In this document: positions 1 through 7,332 of the stretch, piece by piece
Layout of the letters: every line of letters begins with the position of its first letter
How positions within the stretch are numbered: the first letter of the stretch is position 1
Position numbers and translations under genes: made by a program
From: JAWLBW01 sp041687475
GTDB taxonomy: Bacteria; J088; JAWLBW01
Length of the DNA: 15,348 nt
NCBI GenBank assembly: GCA_041687475.1
Contig: JAWLBW010000089.1
Coordinates: 1 to 15,348 of the forward strand
Direction of reading: 5' to 3'
Notes under the pieces: generated by a model
The model's input: the letters and a program-made list of their open reading frames with translations, nothing else
Databases searched by the model: none
Told to the model about the DNA's origin: nothing

Positions 1-1048
1 GGGGCATGCGCTGCTCGTCGACCTTTCCGCGCAGCTGCCCGCAGGCGGCCAGAATGTCTTCGCCGCGCCGGCGCCTGATAAAGACGTCGTAGCCGGCCTT
101 CTGCAGCCGCGCCTGAAAGGCCAGCACGTCAGCATGCTGCGGCTCTTCGTATGGCGCGCCCGGAAAGGCGTTAAAGGGTATAAGGTTAACCTTGGCGGGC
201 ATGCCGCGCAGCAGCCTGGCCAACCGGGCCGCATCTTCGAGGCTGTCGTTTACGCCGCGCAGAACCACGTATTCAAAGGTAATGCGCTGCCGGCGCCGCA
301 GGTCGAGGTTGCGGCAGGTCTCGAGCAGCTCGTGCATCGGATACTTCTTTTCGATGGGCACGATTTTCAGGCGCTGTTCAGGCGTCGTGGCATGCAGGCT
401 GATGGCCAGGTTCGCCTTGGTGCGCTCGAGCATGGGGGCGATGTTGGGAATGATGCCCACGGTCGACACGGTAATGCGCTTGGGCGAAAGGCCGAAACCC
501 CAGTCGGCGGTAAGAATCTCGATGGCTTCGACCAGGTTGTCGACGTTCTGCAGGGGCTCGCCCATGCCCATGAAAACGATGTTGGTAAGCGCCCGGTCTT
601 CGCCGGTTTCACGCATGTCGCGTTCGACCACCGAGAACTGCCACGCAATTTCGCCCGGCGTCATGTTACGCGTAAGCCCGCCGCGGGCCGTGAAGCAGAA
701 GCGGCAGCCCATGGCGCAGCCGACCTGGCTCGACATGCACAGGGTCTTACGGTCGCCGTCGGGTATCATGACCGACTCGATCTGCTCGCGATCGGACAGG
801 CGAAAGAGGTACTTGCGCGTGCCGTCGACCGACTCCTGCATGGTGTCGATGGCGGGCGGGGTGAAATCGATGGCCTGCACCAGGCGCTCACGCAGCCCCT
901 TTCCCAAATCGGTCATCTGCTCGGGATCGACCACGCCGCGACTGTACACCCAACGCAACAATTGCGTAGCCCGATACGCCGGCTCGCCCATTTCGGCGAG
1001 TACCGCCACCAGCCCCTGACGGCCGTATTGAAAGAAGCTCGGTTTCAT
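1..1048 (-). CDS. rlmN: RlmN, dual-specificity 23S rRNA A2503 / tRNA A37 C2-methyltransferase (3' end beyond window)
   Basis: This radical-SAM methyltransferase makes C2-methyladenosine at 23S rRNA A2503 and at A37 of some tRNAs. The visible 349 residues begin MKPSFFQYGRQGL. They contain the CxxxCxxC 4Fe-4S motif as CAMGCRFC (C111, C115, C118), the FMGMGEPLQN SAM-binding stretch and, near the end, the AACGQLRG motif whose Cys336 corresponds to the methyl-carrying cysteine of the family. E. coli RlmN is 384 aa, so probably only a few C-terminal residues lie past the left edge. The start at 1048 gives the usual N-terminal helical domain. It lies 53 nt downstream of the ihfB-like gene on the same strand, but a terminator separates them, so it may have its own weak promoter or depend on readthrough. 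No frameshift is seen. Identification is firm. Confidence 0.96.
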   Translation of the reverse strand, partial: MKPSFFQYGRQGLVAVLAEMGEPAYRATQLLRWVYSRGVVDPEQMTDLGKGLRERLVQAIDFTPPAIDTMQESVDGTRKYLFRLSDREQIESVMIPDGDRKTLCMSSQVGCAMGCRFCFTARGGLTRNMTPGEIAWQFSVVERDMRETGEDRALTNIVFMGMGEPLQNVDNLVEAIEILTADWGFGLSPKRITVSTVGIIPNIAPMLERTKANLAISLHATTPEQRLKIVPIEKKYPMHELLETCRNLDLRRRQRITFEYVVLRGVNDSLEDAARLARLLRGMPAKVNLIPFNAFPGAPYEEPQHADVLAFQARLQKAGYDVFIRRRRGEDILAACGQLRGKVDEQRMP

Positions 1049-1063
1049 AAGCACCAAAAGGAA

Positions 1064-1082
1064 AAAGCCCCTGCGGGGCTTT
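1064..1082 (-). terminator. Rho-independent terminator of the ihfB-like gene
   Basis: AAAGCCCC and GGGGCTTT form a perfect 8-bp stem with a 3-nt loop (1072-1074). Read on the minus strand, the stem is followed by a T-rich tract (TTTTTCCTTTT). It sits just after the stop of the ihfB-like gene and only 16 nt before the rlmN start, so it should end the ihfB transcript and limit transcription into rlmN. Confidence 0.85.
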
Positions 1083-1101
1083 CTTTCCATCTGCGAACGG
1101 G

Positions 1102-1413
1102 TCAGGCCTTTTCGGGAACGCCCAGGGCTTCTCCCTCGGGAAAGTCGACCCTTCGCTTGAGTTCCTTGCCCACCTTGAAAAACGGTAGTCGCTTCTCGGG
1201 CACGAGTATGCGGGCGCCGGTCTTGGGGTTACGGCCCTCGTAAGCGCCGTAGCGCTTGGAAATGAAGCTGCCGAAACCACGAATTTCAACGCGGTCGCCG
1301 CGCTCGAGCGCCTCGGCCATGCTGTTGAAAAACAGGTCGACGACTTCGGCCGCAACTTTCGGCGGAATCTGGCAACTTTGCGCGACGCTGAGAATCAGGT
1401 CAGACTTGTTCAT
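1102..1413 (-). CDS. ihfB: Integration host factor / HU family DNA-bending protein, beta-like
   Basis: A 103-aa nucleoid protein of the bacterial HU/IHF family, which binds the minor groove as a dimer and bends DNA. The motif VEIRGFGSF (42-50) followed by GRNPKTG (60-66) is the beta-arm region and its tip proline. VEIRGFGSF is closer to IHF-beta than to IHF-alpha (VKLSGFGNF-like) or HU. The tail after LPFFKVGKELKRRVD adds about 13 residues (FPEGEALGVPEKA) beyond the usual end. The start at 1413 is chosen over an upstream in-frame GTG/ATG because GGGAG lies about 7 nt before it and family alignment begins at MNKSDLI. A strong promoter lies upstream and a terminator downstream, so it is probably monocistronic. 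The partner could be itself or an alpha subunit elsewhere. The beta assignment is an inference. Confidence 0.93.
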   Translation of the reverse strand: MNKSDLILSVAQSCQIPPKVAAEVVDLFFNSMAEALERGDRVEIRGFGSFISKRYGAYEGRNPKTGARILVPEKRLPFFKVGKELKRRVDFPEGEALGVPEKA

Positions 1414-1470
1414 CCCACATCTCCCATGGACTTGCGCACCACGAGCAGTCTGTTGAATCCGTAATGGTTT

Positions 1471-1498
1471 AGTATACTTAGCAACCCGCATTTGTCAA
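1471..1498 (-). promoter_or_regulatory. Sigma-70-type promoter for the ihfB-like gene
   Basis: On the minus strand TTGACA (1498-1493, perfect -35) is followed after 16 nt by TATACT (1476-1471, five of six to the -10 consensus). The expected transcript start is near 1464, giving a leader of about 50 nt before the ATG at 1413. It is the best promoter match seen in the window, fitting an abundant nucleoid protein. Confidence 0.8.
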
Positions 1499-1595
1499 GC
1501 GAACGCCCGGCGAGCGTGTTCGCACCGACCTGCGGCGCCCCCTGGCGTTTACCAGTTTCAGGCGCAAGGCGGCAAACGCCCACAATTTTTTCAGC

Positions 1596-1617
1596 GATTT
1601 TTATCCCCTCAAAAATC
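1596..1617. repeat. AT-rich inverted repeat in the ihfB/CDF intergenic region
   Basis: GATTTTT and AAAAATC form a perfect 7-bp inverted repeat around an 8-nt spacer (ATCCCCTC), between the divergent promoters. A second imperfect pair (GGCGTTT at 1544-1550, AAACGCC at 1574-1580) lies to its left. These could be an operator, a terminator relic or chance; nothing links them to a regulator. The rest of 1499-1681 holds no ORF with coding character. Confidence 0.35.
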
Positions 1618-1681
1618 AAACGCCGTTTCTCATTTCTGAAAACTGGTTCCGCCGTCACTCCCACGAAATCAAAAGCTGTAC

Positions 1682-1687
1682 TATACT
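1682..1687 (+). promoter_or_regulatory. Possible -10 element of the CDF exporter, suggesting a leaderless mRNA
   Basis: TATACT ends only 9 nt before the ATG at 1697. No convincing -35 is visible 17 nt upstream. No purine-rich Shine-Dalgarno sequence precedes the ATG (upstream sequence ACTGAATGTTAT). If this is the -10, transcription would start within about 3 nt of the start codon. Confidence 0.4.
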
Positions 1688-1696
1688 GAATGTTAT

Positions 1697-2683
1697 ATGG
1701 GCGGCTCACATTCTCACGATCATCCCGGTCATGCCCATGCGGGGGCCGAAACGACGCGGCGCTTGATACTGGCTCTCGGTATCAATTTCAGCTTTCTCAT
1801 CGTCGAGCTCATCGGCGGCCTGTGGACGAACAGTCTGGCCCTGCTCAGCGATGCCGGCCACATGCTCACCGACGTGGGAGCGCTGGGGTTGGCGCTGGGC
1901 GCGCGGTGGCTGCTGAGCCGTCCGCATTCGCCGCGACGCACCTATGGCTGGCAGCGGGCCGAGATTCTGGCCGCCTTCTTCAATGCGCTTCTGCTCTGGG
2001 GCGTGGTTGCCTGGGTGGCGTGGGAGGCTTTCAACCGGTTTTCGGCGCCGCAGGACGTGCTGAGCGGCCCCATGATCATCGTGGCTTTTCTGGGCCTGCT
2101 GGCCAATGCGATCAGCGCCTGGTTTTTGCACGATCATCATCACGACGACATCAACGTCAAGGGCGCCTACCTGCACCTGATTGCCGACGCGCTCGGCTCC
2201 GTGGGCGCCGTGGGCGCGGGCCTGTACATTTACTTCGGCGGCTCGACCACGGCCGACCCGTTCATATCGCTTTTCATCGCGGCCCTGATTCTCTGGGGCT
2301 CGATGGGCCTCATGCGCGAATCGATCGACATTCTCATGGAAGCCGTGCCGGCCGATGTCGACCTGCAAGCGGTGCAGAAAACGCTGGCCGGCATACCGCA
2401 GGTGCTTGAAGTGCACGATCTGCACGTCTGGCGTATCGGCACGGGACTTACGGCGCTTACCGGCCACCTGGTGGTCGAAAACGACACCGATCGCGATTTG
2501 ACCCTGTTACAGGCCAAAGGCGCCCTGCGCACGAACCACGGCATCGAACATCTCACCATTCAGGTCGAAACCGCCGACCTGCACCGCTTTCTCACCGCCC
2601 GTGAGCATCTGGTGCAGCTCGAGCCGCGACGCGACCCCGCGTCGAACGTCGACCCGTCACGCATCGAGGGAGAAGAGTCATGA
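1697..2683 (+). CDS. Zinc-type cation diffusion facilitator (CDF) efflux protein, ZitB/CzcD-like
   Basis: A 328-aa inner-membrane metal/H+ antiporter that exports Zn2+ or related divalent cations from the cytoplasm. The N terminus is His-rich (MGGSHSHDHPGHAHA). Six TM segments lie between about 22 and 205. The paired HxxxD sites in TM2 (H55, D59 in HMLTD) and TM5 (H160, D164 in HLIAD) are the tetrahedral site of zinc-preferring CDFs. A His/Asp-rich loop (HDHHHDD, 145-151) sits before TM5. The cytoplasmic ferredoxin-like domain runs from about 210, with VHDLHVW (239-245) and a conserved GH (256-257). The 1697 start gives the family's His-rich start, though it has no Shine-Dalgarno. The gene overlaps the XRE gene by ATGA, so the two are probably one operon. 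Metal specificity beyond Zn is not fixed by sequence. Confidence 0.95.
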   Translation: MGGSHSHDHPGHAHAGAETTRRLILALGINFSFLIVELIGGLWTNSLALLSDAGHMLTDVGALGLALGARWLLSRPHSPRRTYGWQRAEILAAFFNALLLWGVVAWVAWEAFNRFSAPQDVLSGPMIIVAFLGLLANAISAWFLHDHHHDDINVKGAYLHLIADALGSVGAVGAGLYIYFGGSTTADPFISLFIAALILWGSMGLMRESIDILMEAVPADVDLQAVQKTLAGIPQVLEVHDLHVWRIGTGLTALTGHLVVENDTDRDLTLLQAKGALRTNHGIEHLTIQVETADLHRFLTAREHLVQLEPRRDPASNVDPSRIEGEES

Positions 2684-3129
2684 CGCTGGCCGAAAAACTG
2701 AAAGCGTTACGCCTGCAGGAAGGAAAGGCCCGTGAACTCGGGCGCGCCCTGACGCAGAGTGAAGTCTCTCGACTCATTCGCGCCGAAACCGGGCGCGGCA
2801 TTACCCAGGCCTACCTGTCGCAGCTCGAAAGCGGCAAACGCCGCCATCTGACCGCCGACACCCGCGAGCAGCTGGCCCGTTTTTTCAGGGTACACCCCGG
2901 TTACCTTGTCGACGATCTCGATACGCCGCGCCGCCGCGCCGGCTCGTCGGCCCTGGCCAAGTGGCTGCAGGAAGGACACGAGCTGCTGAAGCAGACCGAT
3001 CCGGCGCTCGCCGGCCTGCTGCAGGAACTGGCCGTCGACCGTAACGCCCGACGCTACTTCCTCTTGATCGATTCGCTGCGCCGCAAGCGCGAGCTGCTGC
3101 GTCAATTGTTCCGGGAATTCGGGGTCTGA
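2680..3129 (+). CDS. XRE-family (EspR-like) helix-turn-helix regulator
   Basis: A 149-aa protein whose residues 24-77 form an HTH_3-type fold, with LTQSEVSRL as the first helix pair and AYLSQLESGKRR as the recognition helix and following turn. A longer loop (RAETGRGI) between helices and the following FFRVHPGYLVDD resemble the EspR-like subgroup. Residues 90-149 are helical and basic at the end (SLRRKRELLRQLFREF), perhaps for dimerisation. The ATG overlaps the CDF stop and is preceded by GGGAGAAG at good spacing. Co-translation with a metal exporter suggests a regulatory link, but no metal-binding cluster is visible. Homology alone does not give its target. The 60 nt after its stop, to the convergent gene, show no clear terminator. 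Confidence 0.85.
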   Translation: MTLAEKLKALRLQEGKARELGRALTQSEVSRLIRAETGRGITQAYLSQLESGKRRHLTADTREQLARFFRVHPGYLVDDLDTPRRRAGSSALAKWLQEGHELLKQTDPALAGLLQELAVDRNARRYFLLIDSLRRKRELLRQLFREFGV

Positions 3130-3189
3130 GGGGGCTGCGGGCGAGCTGACTATCGGCGTCTGAGCAAGGCGACCGAGCTGTTCCAGGAT

Positions 3190-3570
3190 CTACATCGGAA
3201 GCTTGCCTGCGGCACCGCCCCCTTTCAGCAACGCAATGGCCGCATCGGTCGTCAGCTTTTCGCCCACCTGTACCTTCGCTTCCCGCGCGCCGGCGCTGAG
3301 CCCCAGTTCCATGAAGATGCGCTCTTCGACGGGCGACAGTCCGCCTTCGGTCATCTCCAGCGGCTGAACCACGATTTTGGGCTTGGCGGCCAGCAGGCCT
3401 CCGGAAGCGACCTGCTTGACCAGGCTCTTCAGCAACGCAGAAGCGGCCTCGATATCGCCCACCAGCAGGCGGGGCGAAGAAAACAGGGCCGACCCCATGG
3501 CGGTCTTTCCGTTGACGGCGTTCGTGAGTTCGATGTGGTCACGGGTAATGTGGGCAAGCAGCAGCGACAT
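3190..3570 (-). CDS. Short protein with an MreB-like segment, function unknown
   Basis: A 126-aa protein. Residues 66-100 (IVVQPLEMTEGGLSP then VEERIFMELGLSAGAREAKV) match the pattern of the MreB segment where a conserved E-R helix is followed by GAREV. The N-terminal part (LAHITRDHIELTNAVNGK) could be the degenerate first actin-fold strand pair. It is far shorter than MreB (about 340 aa) and lacks recognisable phosphate loops, so it is not a working actin homologue on its own. Such short MreB-like proteins are not well characterised to my knowledge. The start at 3570 has GGAAGG 4 nt upstream. It lies 65 nt downstream of the stress protein gene and may be the last gene of the kef-usp unit. 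Coding status is likely; the function is open. Confidence 0.7.
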   Translation of the reverse strand: MSLLLAHITRDHIELTNAVNGKTAMGSALFSSPRLLVGDIEAASALLKSLVKQVASGGLLAAKPKIVVQPLEMTEGGLSPVEERIFMELGLSAGAREAKVQVGEKLTTDAAIALLKGGGAAGKLPM

Positions 3571-3635
3571 AAAACCTTCCGTTGTTCCAGATTTCGTCCA
3601 GCCTTCGCCTGCAGGCCGGTTTACGATTGGCGGAT

Positions 3636-4631
3636 CTAGCGAGAACGGTCCGGCTCGGTGCCGAGCCATTCTGCGCCAGGCTTGATCGGAGAGACGAACC
3701 CCGAGGGCTTGACGGCGAGCACCGAACATTGCAATTGTTCGAGAATGGTTTCCGCGGTGTTGCCGATGAGTAACCCGGCGATACCCGAGCGGGCCACCGT
3801 GCCCATCACGACCAGATCGATCCCCAACTGCTCTGCCGCTTCCGGTATTACCTTTGCGGCTTCTCCCCGTCGCAGATGAAATCGGGGCGACAGATGCTCG
3901 AACGCCTCGTTGCCTATCTGCTCTTTCAACTGCTCGCCCAGATTGTTCAAGGCGCGTTCGTGACGCAGCCGTTCGCCCTCGACATAGGCAAAACCTGCTT
4001 CATTGGGGTTATCGCTCCATGCTCGCACCATCGTCTCGGCCGGCGCCTCCCACGCATGGGTAAAGTGCAGGGCGGCAAAGTCGGACAAAGCGAGTGAACC
4101 GGCAATTTCAAGAATCTGCCGATTGAGGTCTTGCTCGGCCTCGTCGGCGGCCTCAAGGTTAAAGTCTACCGCAGCCATGATCGATGTGTAATCTGGTTTG
4201 TCGTCGGGCCGGGTCAACCACACCGGGCACGGACATTTGCGTAAAAGATGCATGTCGTTGCTGCCGAACAACCGTTCGAGAAAGGCGGGGTTCTCCGTGG
4301 GTTTCACAAGCAGGTCGTGACCATCACGCAGCACGGCTCGAATGGCTTCGAGAAACGTGCGCCCGACCGCCACTTCGGTCCTGACGGGCAGCCGTTCCCT
4401 GTAAGGTGCAACCAGGGACTCGAGCGCCTTACGTCGCTCATTCACCAAGGTTGTCTGAAGGTCGGCCCCCGCATCGGGACGCACGTCGAGTCCGGCTGCC
4501 ACGTAGGGAACGACATCGAGCACCGTAAGGTCGGCCTGATTGTTTTCGGCCAGCGTCACGGCCCGCTCCAAGGCCGGCCCCTGCGTAACCGATGGTTCGG
4601 AAACGAACAGTATGTTTCGGAAGAGCTTCAT
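3636..4631 (-). CDS. Tandem-domain universal stress protein (UspA family, UspE-like)
   Basis: A 331-aa cytoplasmic protein with two Usp domains, about 1-142 and 147-308. The second has the nucleotide-binding signature GTVARSGIAGLLIGNT (277-292), fitting the G-x2-G-x9-G(S/T/N) pattern. The first is degenerate and carries LLRKCPCPVWL (129-139), as is common in UspE-like tandem proteins. The start at 4631 is chosen because AGAGG lies 9 nt upstream; an in-frame GTG two codons earlier (4637) has too short a spacing. It lies 72 nt downstream of a Kef-type antiporter, a frequent pairing in which Usp proteins are thought to modulate transport or respond to the same stress. Residues 309-331 form an extra tail. 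Family is certain; the specific role is inferred. Confidence 0.92.
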   Translation of the reverse strand: MKLFRNILFVSEPSVTQGPALERAVTLAENNQADLTVLDVVPYVAAGLDVRPDAGADLQTTLVNERRKALESLVAPYRERLPVRTEVAVGRTFLEAIRAVLRDGHDLLVKPTENPAFLERLFGSNDMHLLRKCPCPVWLTRPDDKPDYTSIMAAVDFNLEAADEAEQDLNRQILEIAGSLALSDFAALHFTHAWEAPAETMVRAWSDNPNEAGFAYVEGERLRHERALNNLGEQLKEQIGNEAFEHLSPRFHLRRGEAAKVIPEAAEQLGIDLVVMGTVARSGIAGLLIGNTAETILEQLQCSVLAVKPSGFVSPIKPGAEWLGTEPDRSR

Positions 4632-4703
4632 TACCACTTACCTCTGCGTCTGCACCCGCCGGCTGACACTCGGACATCTGCACAATCGGGCAGCTGATGA
4701 TGA

Positions 4704-6404
4704 TTACGAGTCGCTGCTTTCGAGCACGGGCTTGTAGCCCCAATCTCTCACGCCCTGGAGCACTTGTTCAATATCGGAAGACGGAACATGAAGCATCTGC
4801 AGGGCGGCCGCACCGAGGCGCAGGCTGGCTTCAATCGTTTCCGGATAGGCGCGAACCGCGCCGGCGTCAAGCAACCGTGAACTGGCTTCGAGGTCTCGCG
4901 CGCGGGCAATGACCGGCACCTGCGGACACGTTCTGCGCAGATAGGAAATGGCCTGTAAAGCGAGAGCCGATCGGTCGACGGTTATTACAATCAACGATGC
5001 GCGTTCTACGTGAATGGCCGACAACAGCTCCGGATCGGACACGTCGCCATACAAGACGGGGTAACCATCGGCCCTTCCCTGTGCGACCCGTTTCGGATCA
5101 GTGTCGAACGCCACGAACGGAACGCCGCTGGCCTGCAGAAGAACCGCAATCGTGTGGCCCACGCGTCCGTACCCCCCGATAACGACCCGAGGTTCCGTGG
5201 TTTGGAGCGCATCTGCGACACCGACGTCGCCGACTTGTGCGCCGCCGGCCACCCGGGTGGCGATGGCCCCGTTGAACCGCACGAGCACGGCGCCGCCAAC
5301 CATGGCGAGTAGAACCGACGAAATCGCAATCTGCCCCAATTGCATGTCGATGACGTTGGAATCAAGCGCAATGGCAACAAGGGCAAGGCCGAACTCTCCG
5401 CCCACGCTCAATAGCAGCCCCGTACGCCACGCGACATGCGAATCGACCCCGACCCTGCGCACGAGACCAGCCACGATAAGCGTCTTGCTGACGAGAATGA
5501 GAAGGGCGCCCAGAATTGTCCAATACCAAATCGGTGGTATCGCCCCCGGGTCAAAACGCGCTCCGACACCGATAAAGAACAAGCCCAGCAATACATCACG
5601 AAACGGCCGAATGCTCGATTCGACCTGGTGTCGAAACTCCGTTTCGCCGAGCATCATACCGGCGAGAAAGCCTCCGAAAGCCAGCGAAAGCCCGAAGCCG
5701 TTGGTGGTCCACGCAGCAAGCAAGACGACCAGCAGCACCGCCAGGGTAAACATTTCCAGTGACCGGCGTTCGGAAACCAGGTGGAACAACGGGCGAAGCA
5801 GCCAGCGTCCAGCGAAGAACACGAGCGCGAAGGCAAACACGGCTTTCGCGAGCGCCCATCCCAGCGCTCCCGCCAGCACCCCTGCAGAAACGGCCGTACC
5901 CAGCACGGGTATGATGACCAGAAAGGGCACGGCGGTCACGTCCTGAAAGACCGACATTGCCAGGCCGATGCGTCCGTGCTGGGTGTTTTCCTCGCCCTGC
6001 TCGCCCAACAGGCTGGCGATGATGGTCGTCGACGACTGGGCGAAGACGGCGCCGAACACAAACGCGGCCGCTGCGGGAAGCCCCGCGAGCCACACCATGG
6101 CCCCGGCCAATAAGGTGGTGAATGCAACCTGCCCCGTTCCCAACCCGAGCACCTGGTGGCGCAACGCCCGCAACTGGGGCAGTGAGAAGTTGAGCCCGAT
6201 GGTAAAGAGAAGAAATACGACGCCGAATTCGGCAAGCGCATCGAACTCGGGCACCGCCACCGTCGGCCCCAATGTATGGGGACCGAGAATCACCCCCACC
6301 AGCAGATAACCCAGACTGGTCGGTATACGCAACCGCTGGAATGTCACTACGACAGCGATGGCGACGGCCAGCAGCAAGAGAATTTGAGCGAGATACTCCA
6401 TCAT
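4704..6404 (-). CDS. Kef/YbaL-type monovalent cation:proton antiporter with C-terminal RCK (TrkA-N) domain
   Basis: A 566-aa inner-membrane CPA2-family antiporter. Residues 1-385 contain about 12 TM segments, with LLFTIGLNFS (65-74), SSTTIIASLL (124-133) and the FQDVTAVP motif (153-160) whose aspartate D155 belongs to the ion site. A Rossmann-type RCK domain follows, with VVIGGYGRVG (407-416) and an acidic strand end AFDTDP (432-437), typical of NAD(H)-binding TrkA-N. Length and order match E. coli YbaL and KefB/C. K+ is the usual substrate but this is not proved here. Two ATGs are adjacent; no clear Shine-Dalgarno is visible. The first ATG overlaps the stop of a small upstream ORF (ATGA), suggesting translational coupling. 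A stress protein gene follows on the same strand. Confidence 0.94.
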   Translation of the reverse strand: MMEYLAQILLLLAVAIAVVVTFQRLRIPTSLGYLLVGVILGPHTLGPTVAVPEFDALAEFGVVFLLFTIGLNFSLPQLRALRHQVLGLGTGQVAFTTLLAGAMVWLAGLPAAAAFVFGAVFAQSSTTIIASLLGEQGEENTQHGRIGLAMSVFQDVTAVPFLVIIPVLGTAVSAGVLAGALGWALAKAVFAFALVFFAGRWLLRPLFHLVSERRSLEMFTLAVLLVVLLAAWTTNGFGLSLAFGGFLAGMMLGETEFRHQVESSIRPFRDVLLGLFFIGVGARFDPGAIPPIWYWTILGALLILVSKTLIVAGLVRRVGVDSHVAWRTGLLLSVGGEFGLALVAIALDSNVIDMQLGQIAISSVLLAMVGGAVLVRFNGAIATRVAGGAQVGDVGVADALQTTEPRVVIGGYGRVGHTIAVLLQASGVPFVAFDTDPKRVAQGRADGYPVLYGDVSDPELLSAIHVERASLIVITVDRSALALQAISYLRRTCPQVPVIARARDLEASSRLLDAGAVRAYPETIEASLRLGAAALQMLHVPSSDIEQVLQGVRDWGYKPVLESSDS

Positions 6405-6595
6405 GGTGCAACGATAAGCTGAAGGCTGTCTTCGCCGGGGCTCGACCGGTATACGTTCACTACGTTATACCATGCGTAGACCTCGGCAACCTTCATCAAC
6501 AGCGACTTTGGAGTACCAGAAAGCAGCTCCTGTCGGTGAGAAACCCATACGAAGATAGACAAACGGTCGGCGCTTGGCCGTATTCCACGTATCAA
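6401..6595 (-). CDS. Small uncertain ORF coupled to the Kef antiporter gene
   Basis: A 64-aa reading frame (TTG start at 6595), ending ...GEDSLQLIVAP and overlapping the antiporter ATG by the four bases ATGA. The segment SLLMKVAEVYAWYNVVNVY has the look of real protein, but I recognise no family and no Shine-Dalgarno precedes the TTG. Another frame over the first half (GTG at 6624) reads VQGGDFDRSFVDTWNTAK and stays open until near 6466. This could therefore be the remains of one frameshifted gene rather than an intact small gene. It fills the gap between the acetyltransferase stop (6633) and the antiporter. Confidence 0.35.
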   Translation of the reverse strand: MIRGIRPSADRLSIFVWVSHRQELLSGTPKSLLMKVAEVYAWYNVVNVYRSSPGEDSLQLIVAP

Positions 6596-6632
6596 CGAAG
6601 CTTCGGTCGAAATCGCCGCCCTGCACGTGAGG

Positions 6633-7190
6633 TCACTCGGTCCAGTACTTCGGTTCGGCGAGGGCATCGGCGCAGACGACCCTGCCCCGAGCCCGGTTCA
6701 GTGCACCGGCCCGCAGCTCCTTCACCATCCACGCGCCGGCATGCACGGGACGAATGGGGTAATGCGCTTCGAACCCTCTGACGCCGGCCTCGGCAAAACC
6801 GAAACGGGGATAGTAGCCGGGGTGACCGAGCACGAACACCAGCTCGACGCCCGCTTCGCCGAGCCGACGGAGCCCCTCGCCGATGAGCCGGCCGCCGATG
6901 CCCCGCGACTGCACATCGGGATGCACGGCAAGGGGCGAAAGAATGGCCGCCGAAACCTCGTTTGGCGACTGCGGAAGGCGTACGCGGCTGAACAGAATGT
7001 GCCCCACCACCTCGCGGTCGAGCGTAGCGACCAGCGAGAGAACAGGCTGCGCCGACGGATCACTTGAAAGACCGGCGATAAGCGCGACGATTTCAGGCCC
7101 CTCGCCCCTGCCGAAGGCCTGCATGGCGACATACGCAATGGCTTGCTCGTCGGCCTCGGTCGCTTCCCGTATCTCGATTTCCCTCGTCAT
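6633..7190 (-). CDS. GNAT-family N-acetyltransferase (YhbS-like)
   Basis: A 185-aa acetyl-CoA-dependent N-acetyltransferase. Motif A is ILSPLAVHPDVQSRGIGGRL (83-102), with the pyrophosphate-binding Q-x2-G-x-G as QSRGIGG. VLGHPGYYPRFGF (120-132) is characteristic of the YhbS-like group. The start at 7190 gives the usual beta-1 strand (EIEIREATEADE); only a weak AGAAG site precedes it. The substrate is unknown. It stands 142 nt downstream of the lipoprotein hydrolase gene on the same strand, and that gap shows no ORF or obvious terminator. Confidence 0.9.
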   Translation of the reverse strand: MTREIEIREATEADEQAIAYVAMQAFGRGEGPEIVALIAGLSSDPSAQPVLSLVATLDREVVGHILFSRVRLPQSPNEVSAAILSPLAVHPDVQSRGIGGRLIGEGLRRLGEAGVELVFVLGHPGYYPRFGFAEAGVRGFEAHYPIRPVHAGAWMVKELRAGALNRARGRVVCADALAEPKYWTE

Positions 7191-7332
7191 GAATACTTCT
7201 ACTCAATGTGCGTATGTCGACAAGTTACCCGATGTCGTCCGCTATGCCGAATGGCAGGGGATTCCACGGAACATGACGCTGAGGCCACTCTACTTCCAAG
7301 AGAAGGTAGCGCCGACGAGGCGCAAAGAGCCG

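Noticed and set aside
134..1243. Long open frames on the plus strand (134-1243 and 192-1019)
   Set aside because: They lie antisense to rlmN, whose iron-sulfur and SAM motifs are unambiguous. They have no family character, and GC-rich coding DNA often leaves the opposite strand open.
5101..5946. A 281-codon plus-strand frame inside the antiporter region
   Set aside because: Ser/Thr/Pro/Arg-rich with no motif; antisense to a clear Kef-type antiporter.
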